From Mantamonas sphyraenae (taxonomy: Eukaryota > CRuMs > Mantamonadidae): a stretch of 64,000 nucleotides of DNA. The notes under the pieces were generated by a model. The model worked only from the letters and a program-made list of their open reading frames with translations, was not told where the DNA came from and did no database searches. Below are positions 41,689 to 50,343 of this stretch, piece by piece. The stretch is taken from NCBI GenBank assembly GCA_026936335.1, contig JAPMXV010000041.1:1-64000 (forward strand), written 5' to 3'. The position numbers were made by a program, and so were the translations under genes. Each line of letters opens with the position of its first letter. Position 1 is the stretch's first letter.

Positions 41689-42716
41689 ATGACCAACCGA
41701 TTTGCATTTGTGTTTGTGGCCGTGCTTGCATGCCTGTTGGCGCTTGCACACGCTGAGGAGGCTGCCATCGCCGCTCCGGTGGTGACGGCCAGCATTGCAG
41801 CAGTGGAGACGCCCGTGCAGGAGCAGGAGGCACCGGTGGAGGAGAAGCAGCAAGAGCAAGCCCCGCAAGAAGCTGTGGCCGACGAGCAGGTGCAGGACAA
41901 GCCCGAGCAGGACGATGTTTCGGCGTCCTCGGAGACGGATTCCGAGGTTCGAGACGCAGGCATCATTCCTGGCGACGTTTTGCATCGCCACCACCACCGT
42001 CCCGCTTCGCGTCCCATGTTCCGTGCCCCTTGCCGTTCTCACTACCGATCGTACCGACCCAGCTACTTCCGCTATGTGAAGGACAGCGACAGCGACAGCG
42101 ATAGCGACAGCGACAGCGACAGCGAAAGCGAAAGCGAGGGTAGGTCGAAAAGAAGGGGGGTGCCAAAATCGAACATGCGCGCGAAACGGACACGCGCCCC
42201 TCCATCCGCAAGGTCACATCGCCCGCACGCCACTCACCCTGTGTCCTATCCACCACCATTTCCACCCATCGCTACCATCTCCACCCCGTGTACAGTCCAA
42301 GATAGCGCACGCGGACGCGGTTCGTCCTCTCGCGGTTCGTCCTCCCGCGGCTCCCGCTCGCGTGGACGCAGCAGCAGCCGAGGAGGCCGCAGCTGTGGCA
42401 GCCGCAGCGAGGAAGCCGCAGCTATGGCCGTCGCAGCTATGGTGGCCGTCGCAGCTATGGTGGCCGCCGCAGCTATGGTGGCCGCCGCAGCTATGGCACC
42501 CGCGGATATCGCAGCCGAGGCTATGGCAGCCGCAGCTATGGCACCCGAGGCTACAACAACCGAGGCTATGGCCGTCGCAGCCGTGACTATGCCGGGATCA
42601 GCGGCTGGTTCGGCATTGGCGATCAGGACAGCGACAGCGACGAGGACAACGAAGCCAACCTGCAGAACCAAATGGCAGAGCTGATGCACACGCTGCAACA
42701 GAGCATTGAGCAATGA
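41689..42716 (+). CDS. Secreted Ser/Asp- and Arg-Ser-Tyr-Gly-repeat protein, one-base frame break
   Basis: Exon 1 is 41689..42139: signal peptide FAFVFVAVLACLLALAHA, a Glu/Gln/Ala-rich segment, His/Arg/Tyr-rich HRHHHRPASRP and a long Asp-Ser then Glu-Ser alternation. The donor is GTAGGT at 42140 and the acceptor GTACAG ends at 42295. Exon 2 starts GRGSSSRGSSSRGS. Near 42408 one base appears to be missing. The frame as written gives an Ala/Met-rich nonsense-like tail to 42684, while the shifted frame gives RRSYGGRRSYGG repeats and a coherent end DQDSDSDEDNE...LMHTLQQSIEQ with a stop at 42714-42716. I favour the shifted frame because it matches exon 1 in style. It may be a structural or mineral-binding extracellular protein (inference). 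Confidence 0.6.
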
Positions 42717-42815
42717 AAAGAAGCCATGCGTTGATTCATCCCCCAACCCCCCACCTCCCCCTGCCTTTTCCCCTTCGGGGCCGAAACACCGCCATCGGAC
42801 GCACACCCATCACCA

Positions 42816-44090
42816 TCACACTCCAGGGAGCACCTCGTGGACAACCAAACTGCGGCATAGGTCGCGCAGAGAGTCGATGATGCGAGCGTACATCTTTGGG
42901 CTGGTGACACTGCGGGCAATGTTGTGGTGCAGCTCAAAGGGATCCTCGACGGCCATGAGCTTGTGGCCCCATCCTTTGGCCTGCTTACGCAGGAGGCGGT
43001 TGTGGCGCACGCTAATGGCCCACTGTTGCCAATCAAACACAAAGCCAAAGTAGTGGCTCCAACGGAGAAGCAGCTCGGCCACGGACATGGTGTTCTGCGA
43101 CTGCCACTGATTGGGTTGCATGGGCGCAAACCACACATCGAAGCTAGACTGGTCTTGGAACACGCGGTGCGAGGGACGCATGGCCTCATGCGGCTGCTCC
43201 TGTCCATAGCCATCCATGAGTTGGAGGCATGGAAGCACGCTGGGTTGGGTGTTCATGAGAAAGAACAGCAGGAGGCACACCAGACAATACGAGGACAGGC
43301 CACCGTTGCTGGCGTCGTTGATCCCCTGTGCCTTGGCCCATATTTTGACGAGGAGCACCAAGGGACGCACGCGGTCGTCCAGGGCCCGGTAGGTGGCCAG
43401 CAGTTCCGAGTTGTATAGGGAGAGCACGTTCGACACGCTGATATCCACCTCCATGCCTGCACAATCCAGTTTGACGATAGGCACGGTGGCATGTGCACGT
43501 GTTTCCAACACCGAGCACCACATCTGCCGATCCATCTTGTGTGCCACTCGGTACACCTCGCTCTTTCGCTTCGACTGCAGCTTCTTCTTGGGTCCCGCCA
43601 CAAGCGTGGGGATCACCATACACACGTCCATGTCACTGCTCTTGCTGCTCAGCAGTGTGCGTGCCGACCCAAACACCTCCACCACACCTCCCTGCAGCCA
43701 GCGTCCTGCCAACGCCCCTCGTAACTTGGCCAACACACGCCCACGCTCCGCCATTGCCTCTTCGTCCACCTCCTCCTCGCCCAACTGCAGCACAAGGTTG
43801 CGTTGTATCCTTTCCAGCGCCACTGCATTGTCCATGCGTGCAGCGCCCAGGTTGCGACGCCGCCTGCGGTCGCCCGTCAGCTGAAAGCGCGGCATCCGCT
43901 CTTCCAACAACGACACCTGCGGCGTCTGCTTGCCACGCGGCATCTGCTGCACGTGCGCATGGGACGACGACGTGCCGTGTGCAAACACACAGCGTGAGCC
44001 ACGCGGGCAGCTGCCCTTCATGACAAACTCAAGGCACCGCATTTGTTTGCGACGGGCGTTTTGCGATGGCTGCCCCAGCGCATTTCTCAT
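42816..44090 (-). CDS. CCCH zinc-finger nucleotidyltransferase (non-canonical poly(A) polymerase / TUTase type)
   Basis: A single-exon, 424-residue frame. Residues ~19-38 carry a CCCH finger (C-x8-C-x5-C-x3-H in CLEFVMKGSCPRGSRCVFAH). The nucleotidyltransferase core has FGSARTLLSSKSSDMDV (helical turn with the two metal Asp residues), a third Asp in VEVDIS-like MEVDISVSN, and PLVLLVKIWAKAQGI. The PAP-associated motif DPFELHHNIAR follows near the end. Such enzymes add U or A to RNA 3' ends; the CCCH finger would bind RNA. Which nucleotide is used cannot be read. The start codon is 5 nt from the divergent kinase start at 44096. Another Met at 44039 is an alternative. Confidence 0.88.
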   Translation of the reverse strand: MRNALGQPSQNARRKQMRCLEFVMKGSCPRGSRCVFAHGTSSSHAHVQQMPRGKQTPQVSLLEERMPRFQLTGDRRRRRNLGAARMDNAVALERIQRNLVLQLGEEEVDEEAMAERGRVLAKLRGALAGRWLQGGVVEVFGSARTLLSSKSSDMDVCMVIPTLVAGPKKKLQSKRKSEVYRVAHKMDRQMWCSVLETRAHATVPIVKLDCAGMEVDISVSNVLSLYNSELLATYRALDDRVRPLVLLVKIWAKAQGINDASNGGLSSYCLVCLLLFFLMNTQPSVLPCLQLMDGYGQEQPHEAMRPSHRVFQDQSSFDVWFAPMQPNQWQSQNTMSVAELLLRWSHYFGFVFDWQQWAISVRHNRLLRKQAKGWGHKLMAVEDPFELHHNIARSVTSPKMYARIIDSLRDLCRSLVVHEVLPGV

Positions 44091-44095
44091 TCATC

Positions 44096-45964
44096 ATGAC
44101 ACAACAAAACACACAGGCCACGCAGCAGGCCACGCAAGAGTTGAATGAGGACGAGATGAACGAAACACCGGTGGAACGAAGCTATTGGGGCCAGCTGGCG
44201 TCGTTGACTGGGGTGGGCCCGAGCATCAACCTGGAAGGTGACAAACCCATCACCTTTGGCCGCCAGAGCACCTGTGATCACACATTTACGCACGATGGAC
44301 GCATCAGTGGCGTCCATTGTGTCATAGAACGGGTGCTAGCTGACGGCATGTATGACGTGTTTGTGACGGACAAGAGCTCCAATGGCACCTTTGTCAACGG
44401 CGAGCGCGTCGGCAAGGGCAACCGCTCCCTCCTTCGCCATTCCGACCGCATCACATTCATTGTGGCCGACCCCCCCAAGGACTCCAGCAAGTCTGAAAAG
44501 AAACGTACGTGCCGTGTCGCCGCTCACAACCAACTGCCCTTGCGTTCCCGACACCTCGTTTTCCGCCCTTCCCACCCATGCCCGCGCATCATCCCACTGC
44601 CTACCAGCATGTCTGAATGTCGTGTGCACCACGTGTGCACGCATGTGTTTGCTGTTATGAATGCATGCTGGGTGTCTGTGGTTGTGTGTGTGTGCGTCCT
44701 GCGTCCAGTTGTGCCGACCCTCTGCGTTCAGCGGCTGACGTGCGCTCATCGCTCGCCTCTCTTTTGTGCTCACCTTTGTGCTTGTGCATGTTGCTCACCG
44801 CCTACAACTCCCTCCTCCCCCCCTCCCCCCTCATCCCCCCTTGCACACACAGACATGACGGTTGCGTACATGTACCTGGACCCCGAGGTGGTGGAAGGCG
44901 GAGGCAAGGGCGACGCGCTGTCACGGGACTATGACATCAGGGAGACTCTGGGAAGTGGCAACTTTTCCGTGGTCAAACTGGGTGTGGACCGACGCACGGG
45001 CCAAAAGGTGGCCGTAAAGATCATTGAGAAGAAGAGCAACCAGAACGCCAAGTTTGCCAAGGCGCTGAAGGACGAGGTGGACATCCTGACGGAACTCAAC
45101 CATCCCAACATCATCACCATTTATCGGACGTACGACACGGAACGGTGTCTGTACCTTGTGCTGGAGCTGGTGGGCGGCGGCGAGCTGTTTGACTCGATCA
45201 TCGACAAGGGCCACTACAGCGAGTATGACGCGCGTGTGCTCTTCCGCCAGATGGCAGAGGCCATCAAGTACATGCATGACAAGGAGATCATCCACAGGGA
45301 CTTGAAGCCAGACAACATCCTGCTGTCGTCCAAGGCCGACGACGCCGTGGTGAAGATCAGCGACTTTGGTCTGGCACGCACCGTTGGCGACAGCAGCGCC
45401 ACCACCTTTTGCGGCACCCCGCAGTATCTTGCGCCCGAGGTGCTCACCGACGACTCGTACGGCAAGCCGTGTGACATCTGGAGCCTGGGGGTCATCCTGT
45501 ATATCCTGCTGAGCGGTCTGCACCCGTTCACCAAGGCCTTTGAGTCGAGCGTGACGGAACTGTTCAAGCAAATCAAAAAGGCCGAGTTTAGCTTTGAGTA
45601 CGACGCATGGAAGGAGATCAGCGACGAGGCCAAGAATCTGGTGTCGGCCATGATGACGGTCGATCCTGAAGAACGACTGACCATCGACCAGGTGATGACG
45701 CACGACTGGATGGTGGCGGCCAACCCGTCGCAGAACGCCCTCAAGAGCTTCCGCAGCAACATGATGCAATCGTTCCGTGGCAGTTTGCAGGCCCTGTTGG
45801 ACAGTGAGGACGAAACCATCCCGGCGGCGGCCAACGCAGACAAGAAGGGCAAGAAGCGACAGCTGGAAGAGGCCGCAGAGGAGGCTGTGGCCGAGGTGGA
45901 GGCTGAAACAACTCAGGAGGAAGATGAACCAGAGAAGAAGCGACAGCGAGTGTCCAAGGAATGA
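44096..45964 (+). CDS. CHEK2: CHK2/Cds1-type checkpoint kinase (FHA and protein kinase)
   Basis: Model: 44096..44504 joined to 44853..45964. The donor is GTACGT, the acceptor CACACAG, the phase 1, and the product 506 residues. A Thr/Gln-rich N-terminus (TQQNTQATQQATQ) offers TQ sites for ATM/ATR-type kinases. The FHA domain (~35-125) shows FGRQ, GRISGVHC and SSNGTFVNG. The kinase domain (~150-420) has GSGNFSVVKLG, VAVK, HRDLKPDN, DFGLAR and GTPQYLAPE. The tail is Glu-rich with basic KKGKKRQ and KKRQR clusters, a likely nuclear signal. The layout matches CHK2/Cds1/Rad53. The stop is 20 bp from the RFC4 stop. Confidence 0.93.
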   Translation: MTQQNTQATQQATQELNEDEMNETPVERSYWGQLASLTGVGPSINLEGDKPITFGRQSTCDHTFTHDGRISGVHCVIERVLADGMYDVFVTDKSSNGTFVNGERVGKGNRSLLRHSDRITFIVADPPKDSSKSEKKRTCRVAAHNQLPLRSRHLVFRPSHPCPRIIPLPTSMSECRVHHVCTHVFAVMNACWVSVVVCVCVLRPVVPTLCVQRLTCAHRSPLFCAHLCACACCSPPTTPSSPPPPSSPLAHTDMTVAYMYLDPEVVEGGGKGDALSRDYDIRETLGSGNFSVVKLGVDRRTGQKVAVKIIEKKSNQNAKFAKALKDEVDILTELNHPNIITIYRTYDTERCLYLVLELVGGGELFDSIIDKGHYSEYDARVLFRQMAEAIKYMHDKEIIHRDLKPDNILLSSKADDAVVKISDFGLARTVGDSSATTFCGTPQYLAPEVLTDDSYGKPCDIWSLGVILYILLSGLHPFTKAFESSVTELFKQIKKAEFSFEYDAWKEISDEAKNLVSAMMTVDPEERLTIDQVMTHDWMVAANPSQNALKSFRSNMMQSFRGSLQALLDSEDETIPAAANADKKGKKRQLEEAAEEAVAEVEAETTQEEDEPEKKRQRVSKE

Positions 45965-45984
45965 ACCGGTGTACGTTGTTGTTA

Positions 45985-47287
45985 TCATGCAGAGGCAAAC
46001 ACTTGCGTGAGTTTGGCTGCCACGTCGAGCAGTTGCAGCTCTTCGTCGGCGCCGTCGTTGAGGACGCCATCGGCTTTGGCAAGGGCCATGGCAATGGCAC
46101 TCTTTTGCAGATCGTCGAGGTTGTCCGCTTCGATGACGGCGTCGTGCAGGTGTGCGATGACGAGTTGCGCAGAGTAGCCGTCGGCAATGATGTCCTCCAC
46201 CTGCTCCTGGGTCTTGCTGAATGAGCCCGTGCTAGCGGCGTCGAGGAGGGCGGTGACACGGTCGGCAGGCAGGACGCCGGCCAGTTCGATCACGTCATCG
46301 CTGCTCACCTCGCTGCCGTACAGGTTTGTGCAGGACTGGAGCAGGGTGACGGCACGGCGCATATCGCCCTCAGACAGGTCCACCATGGTTTCCAGCACAT
46401 CGTCCTCCAGGCTCAGATCCTCCTGCTGACAGATGGTCTTGAGGCGCTCGACCTGCTGGGCGCGAGCCAGGGGCTTGAAGCGGAATTTGACACAGCGGCT
46501 TGCGAGGGGGTCGGTGATGCGACTGACGTAGTTGCAGACCAAACAGAAGCGTGTGACTTTGGAATGGGTTTCCATGCTTCGACGCATGGCGTCCTGGGCC
46601 GAGGCGGTCATGGAGTCCGCCTCGTCGAGGATGATCAGCTTGTACGGTGGCGACGGGTAGCCGTCCGCCTTTTCGTGGCCCACAGCCGTGCTGGCAAAGT
46701 AGTTGATGGTGTCACGCACCGTGCTGATGCCCCTTTCGTCCGATGCGTTCAGTTCCTTCACGCGCGACTCAAACAGTTCCGGTCCGTACATGTCCCGGGC
46801 CGCCGCCAGGATGGTCGACGTCTTGCCCACGCCTGCCGGGCCGTAAAACAGCAGATGCGGAAGGTTGGAGCTCTCGATGGCGCTTTTCAGCGTTGCCACA
46901 ATCTCGTCCTGGTCCACCACATCGGTGATGGTCTTTGGTCGGCTGTGTGGGCGTGGCAAAAAGGGGAGGGCAAAAGCGCGTGTGAGCGATTGAGCGATTG
47001 CTGATCAGGCTCGGGAGGTTCAGCCTCTTTTTTGGCTTCACGCCACGCAGCCACACGCAATGCAGGAGATGCTGGACAGTGCCCCAGGACACAGGTGGGC
47101 GACGTTGGTCATGTGCATCCCATCCACGTGTGTGCACACAGCTGGCCGCTGGAAAGGCAGGCAGCTCCACGTACTATTTCTCAACCCAAGGCTTGCTCTT
47201 GCGAGATGCACCCTGGACATCGCTGCTGCTGCTGCTGCTTGTAATCTCCTCCTCCATGCTGCTGCTGCTACTGCTGCTGCTGGACAT
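45985..47287 (-). CDS. RFC4: Replication factor C subunit 4
   Basis: Minus model: 47287..47175 joined to 46942..45985, giving 356 residues. The donor GTACGT at 47174 splits the Tyr codon of PWVEKY-RPKT, and the acceptor is CCACACAG. Exon 1 begins with polyserine, then an acidic/Ser segment. RFC boxes are present: FYGPAGVGKTS (Walker A), NASDERG, ILDEADSM (Walker B), CNYVSRI and SRCVKFRFKPL (arginine finger region). AGVLPAD and DGADEELQLL match RFC4 rather than RFC2, RFC3 or RFC5. It is part of the PCNA clamp loader. Confidence 0.93.
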
Positions 47288-47396
47288 GGGTGTGGTTGTG
47301 TGTGTGTGTGTTCGGCACTTGTGCTGGGGGCAACCGTGCGTGCGCGGGTTCCTCGCTGCGCACTGTGGCCGCCAGCCCAAAAACCACCCCACTCTG

Positions 47397-48121
47397 ATGA
47401 CGGAAACCAACTTTACCTTTGGCGATACGCTGTCCAACATGAACGCCACCGACGTGGCGTGCGTGGCCGCATTCACAGCCGTGCCTGCAGGCGTGGCCCA
47501 GGTCGTCGGTAGGTTTTGCCCGCCCTCTCTTCCTTGCCTCCCCTCCTGCACGCCACAGGGCACACACACACGTCTGCAACCCTGGCCATGTTACGGCACA
47601 TGTCCACGGACAGGTTTTGAATGACGTTGCGACGGGCCACAGTGGCACCTCGACACTGCAAGGTCCGTCCTCTCGCAACCTGTCCGTCGCCGTTGGTCCC
47701 GTGGTGCCTCTTTGTACACGTGTGCACGCTGCATGGAGAACGGACTCTTAGCCACAGGGTGGATGTGTGGTTGGAGGTATACACGGCGCACGCACGGCTT
47801 GTGTGCGCCTCTGTGTGTGCGTGTGGACGCCCCAGAGTGTGCGTCTGCATTCCTCCTGCCGCAACCCAGGCCCGGAAACCACACCTGCTCCAACCTTTGC
47901 CATTCCCCGTACCATGTCCCCTGCCCAGAAATCGACCATTGACTCCTGTGCCTCTCCATCTGCCTCCCGGTCTCTCCCTCACATCCACAGGCCGTGCCCC
48001 GAAGGGCCCGCTGATGGGCATCTCGGCTGCCATTGGCTTTACGGGCGGTGTCATGCTCGCTGTACAGAGTTCTCTGGGTCGTCTGCTCCAGCCCCAGCAG
48101 CAGACACAGGCGTCCGAGTGA
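47397..48121 (+). CDS. Small hydrophobic protein, possibly a complex I accessory subunit (NUXM-like)
   Basis: Model: 47397..47508 joined to 47991..48121, with donor GTAGGT and acceptor CCACAG, giving 80 residues. The C-terminal half has GPLMGISAAIGFTGGVMLAVQSSLGRLL, a hydrophobic helix with Gly spacing and an SS-x-G-R-L end. That pattern recalls small mitochondrial complex I accessory subunits such as NUXM. Length and single-helix topology fit, but the match is by eye only. It could be another inner-membrane micro-protein. The intron is long (482 nt) and GT/CA-rich. Confidence 0.55.
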
Positions 48122-48209
48122 TTGGAGTCGATGAAATGAAAATGGGGATGGATGAAAAGGGTTTTGCTCGAATGTGGAGCCTGTGTTGGTGTTGTTGCTG
48201 GTGTTTCGC

Positions 48210-48964
48210 TCATCCTGCCTCCTCTTCCTCTTCCTCTTCCTCTTCATCCGTTTCATATTCCGACTCTCCTTCCTCGTCCTCGTCGGCTTGCGTGCCAGTG
48301 GCCGTCGTGCTGGACGCGCCTGCGGTGGCGGCGGCCGTCTTTGCACTCGCCTTGCCTGCCTTTGGGTCTTGTGTCTTGTCGCCTGTCTCTGTGTCTGTGG
48401 ACGTCTGTACACTGGGAGTCACGGATGCTCCCTGCGCATTGTCCGTGTCCTTTGTCTGCTCGCCCTGGGGCTGTGTCTGTGTTTGTGACTGCGCGCGAAA
48501 CGGTTCGTTCTCCTCCACGTCGTCGTCCTCCTCGTCCTCGTCGTCGTCATCGTCGTCACCCGAGCTCACGTCCACATGGCCGCCTCCGTACATGTGGCGT
48601 TGCAGAAACGCCTTTTCCATTTGCTTCTGCTCCTCCAGCCGTCCAGCGTGCTCACTGTGAGCAGCAAAAGCCAGTGTGCCTGTGGTCAGCCTTTGGCCCA
48701 TTCCCGTGTCACCCGATCTTCCTCCCTGGCGGCCCCACTTACCGAAACCGCGCAGCCACAAATTCAAACGGGTTTGTGTTTGGCTCCTCGTTCTCCAGCA
48801 GCTCGGCCAGGATTTCCCGAAACACAACTGGCGACGCTTGTATGGTTAGCGACAGTCTCTACACACACACACACACAGACGTACGTGGGCACCAACAACA
48901 CACCTTCGATCTTGGATTCATTCAAGTACTCCTGAAACGCACGAGTCGACTCCTCGCCGCTCAT
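48210..48964 (-). CDS. MYCBP (AMY-1)-like protein with long acidic tail
   Basis: Minus model: 48964..48904, 48827..48743 and 48654..48210, giving 196 residues. The donors are GTGTGT and GTAAGT and the acceptors GCCAG and CACAG. Exons 1-2 give FQEYLNESKIEG, VVFREILAELLENEEP and NPFEFVAARFR. This matches the c-Myc-binding protein helical core (short helix, L-x-x-L-x-x-L-x-E-x-P-x-x-P-x-x-F). Exon 3 begins EEQKQMEKAF, then an Asp/Glu run, a Thr/Gln-rich linker and an all-Glu end. MYCBP in animals associates with A-kinase anchors and cilia-related complexes. The acidic extension is absent from typical MYCBP. Confidence 0.75.
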
Positions 48965-49100
48965 TTCCCCTCACACACACACACAAACACACGCTTTCGG
49001 TTTGTCACGCTGCGCGCTTGCCGGTCCCTCTCCACCACCTCACCCCATCCAACCCATGGACATTGTGCACACAACGGCTTGCTCCATGGCTGTGAGCCCA

Positions 49101-50343
49101 TCACTTGCTGTTTGAGCTTGCGCCGCTCTCTTCCTCGTCGCTGGCCTTCTTGAAGCCGATGCGCTCGATTTCCACCTTTTCGCCGACCAACTGGTAGATA
49201 CTGTGACCCGGTGGGGTGGGCAAGGGCAAAACGTTAGCTGCTGCTGTCTTCTCCCTCGTCTGTACTCCGCATTCCATATCCTTCCTGGCACGACTTACAA
49301 AGCCTGAACGGCGGAGCCGGAAATGTCCAGCAGGACAAAGCTGGGAGGGGCATCACTGGTGAAGCCCGAGTAGGCACCGGTAGCACTGCCCGGATTGATG
49401 AGGAACTTGTCGCCAATCTTGCGCACGTCCAGCTGGTGTGTGTGGCCGCTGATGAGCACGTCGCAGTTCAGCTTGCGCTGCAAGATGCCCAGGCTCTCCT
49501 CGTCGCCCCACGGCGTCACCTGATGCCCGTGGCACAGGCCGAATTTGAACTGCTCAATCTCAATCACCTTGGTCTCCTCAAAGTCCGAATCCTGAGCGCG
49601 AGTGTGTGTGTGTGTGAGCGCCATATGGTTCACTCGCACCCTCACTGCTCACTGCTCTCTCTCTCTCTCTCTTTCCCCCCTGCCTGTTATGTGTGCGCAC
49701 TCACCTCGTCAAAGTCCCCTTGCACCACGTGCACGTCGCTGGCTAGCTTCTTCAGGTAGTCCATGGTTTCTTTGCAGCACAGGTTGCCCGTGCACAGCAC
49801 GTGGTCAATCTTGTCCGGCACCTGTGGTGGTTTGAAAGCGGGGGCGCCGGCGGAGGTTCACCACGGGTCAGCCACACACATACACACATCGGCGTGCATC
49901 ACAAACAACGCCTCTACACAGATCGGCCTCACTGCGGTGTTTGTATGCGCACGGCACGTCTACATGGGTCGCGTGCGGCGTGCAAACGCTTTGGCCTTTG
50001 CGTGCACGGCGAATCCCTCCCAATTTTCAACTCGGTTCTCGGCGCCGTCTCTGCGCTTCACACACTTCCTCCCAAACCACAAACTCACCAGCAGCTCCTG
50101 GAATTGCTTCGGGATGTCTGCCGCGCGGTGCGGGATGTGCATGTCGCCGATCACCAGAACAAGCTGTGTGCACGTGTCCATCGTCTGCGTCAGCATCTGG
50201 CCCTCTCCAAGCTTTGCCAGCCGCCTCCGTCAAGGCACACCCACACAACGAATGGTGCAGGCACACCAGAGCAAGTGTCATCCAATGCCACTCTGACTAG
50301 CTGTGTGTGTCTCTCTCTGCCTGCACGCGTAACCCACCACCAT
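49101..50343 (-). CDS. VPS29: Vacuolar protein sorting-associated protein 29 (retromer)
   Basis: Exons on minus: 50163..50089, 49821..49705, 49591..49299 and 49200..49101, all with matching phases. The metallophosphoesterase-like fold is read from [56 protein letters not shown] and [10 protein letters not shown]. The C-terminus is [11 protein letters not shown] plus an acidic/Ser tail. The start is uncertain. Either the exon opens at ATG 50196, adding 11 residues, or a 6-nt first exon ATGGTG at 50343..50338 (donor GTGGGT) gives MV-LVLVIGD, the usual N-terminus. VPS29 is a retromer core subunit for endosome-to-Golgi recycling. Confidence 0.9.

Noticed and set aside
41341-42684. Continuous 447-codon frame ending in Ala/Met repeats
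   Set aside because: It runs through the 42140-42295 intron and, after ~42408, encodes AAAMAVAAMV-type sequence. The one-base-shifted frame gives Arg-Ser-Tyr-Gly repeats and an ending consistent with exon 1.
45985-46959. RFC4 starting at an upstream TTG (PRPHSRPKT)
   Set aside because: An exon at 47287..47175 supplies PWVEKY with a GTACGT donor and exact phase. The extra residues are intron sequence.
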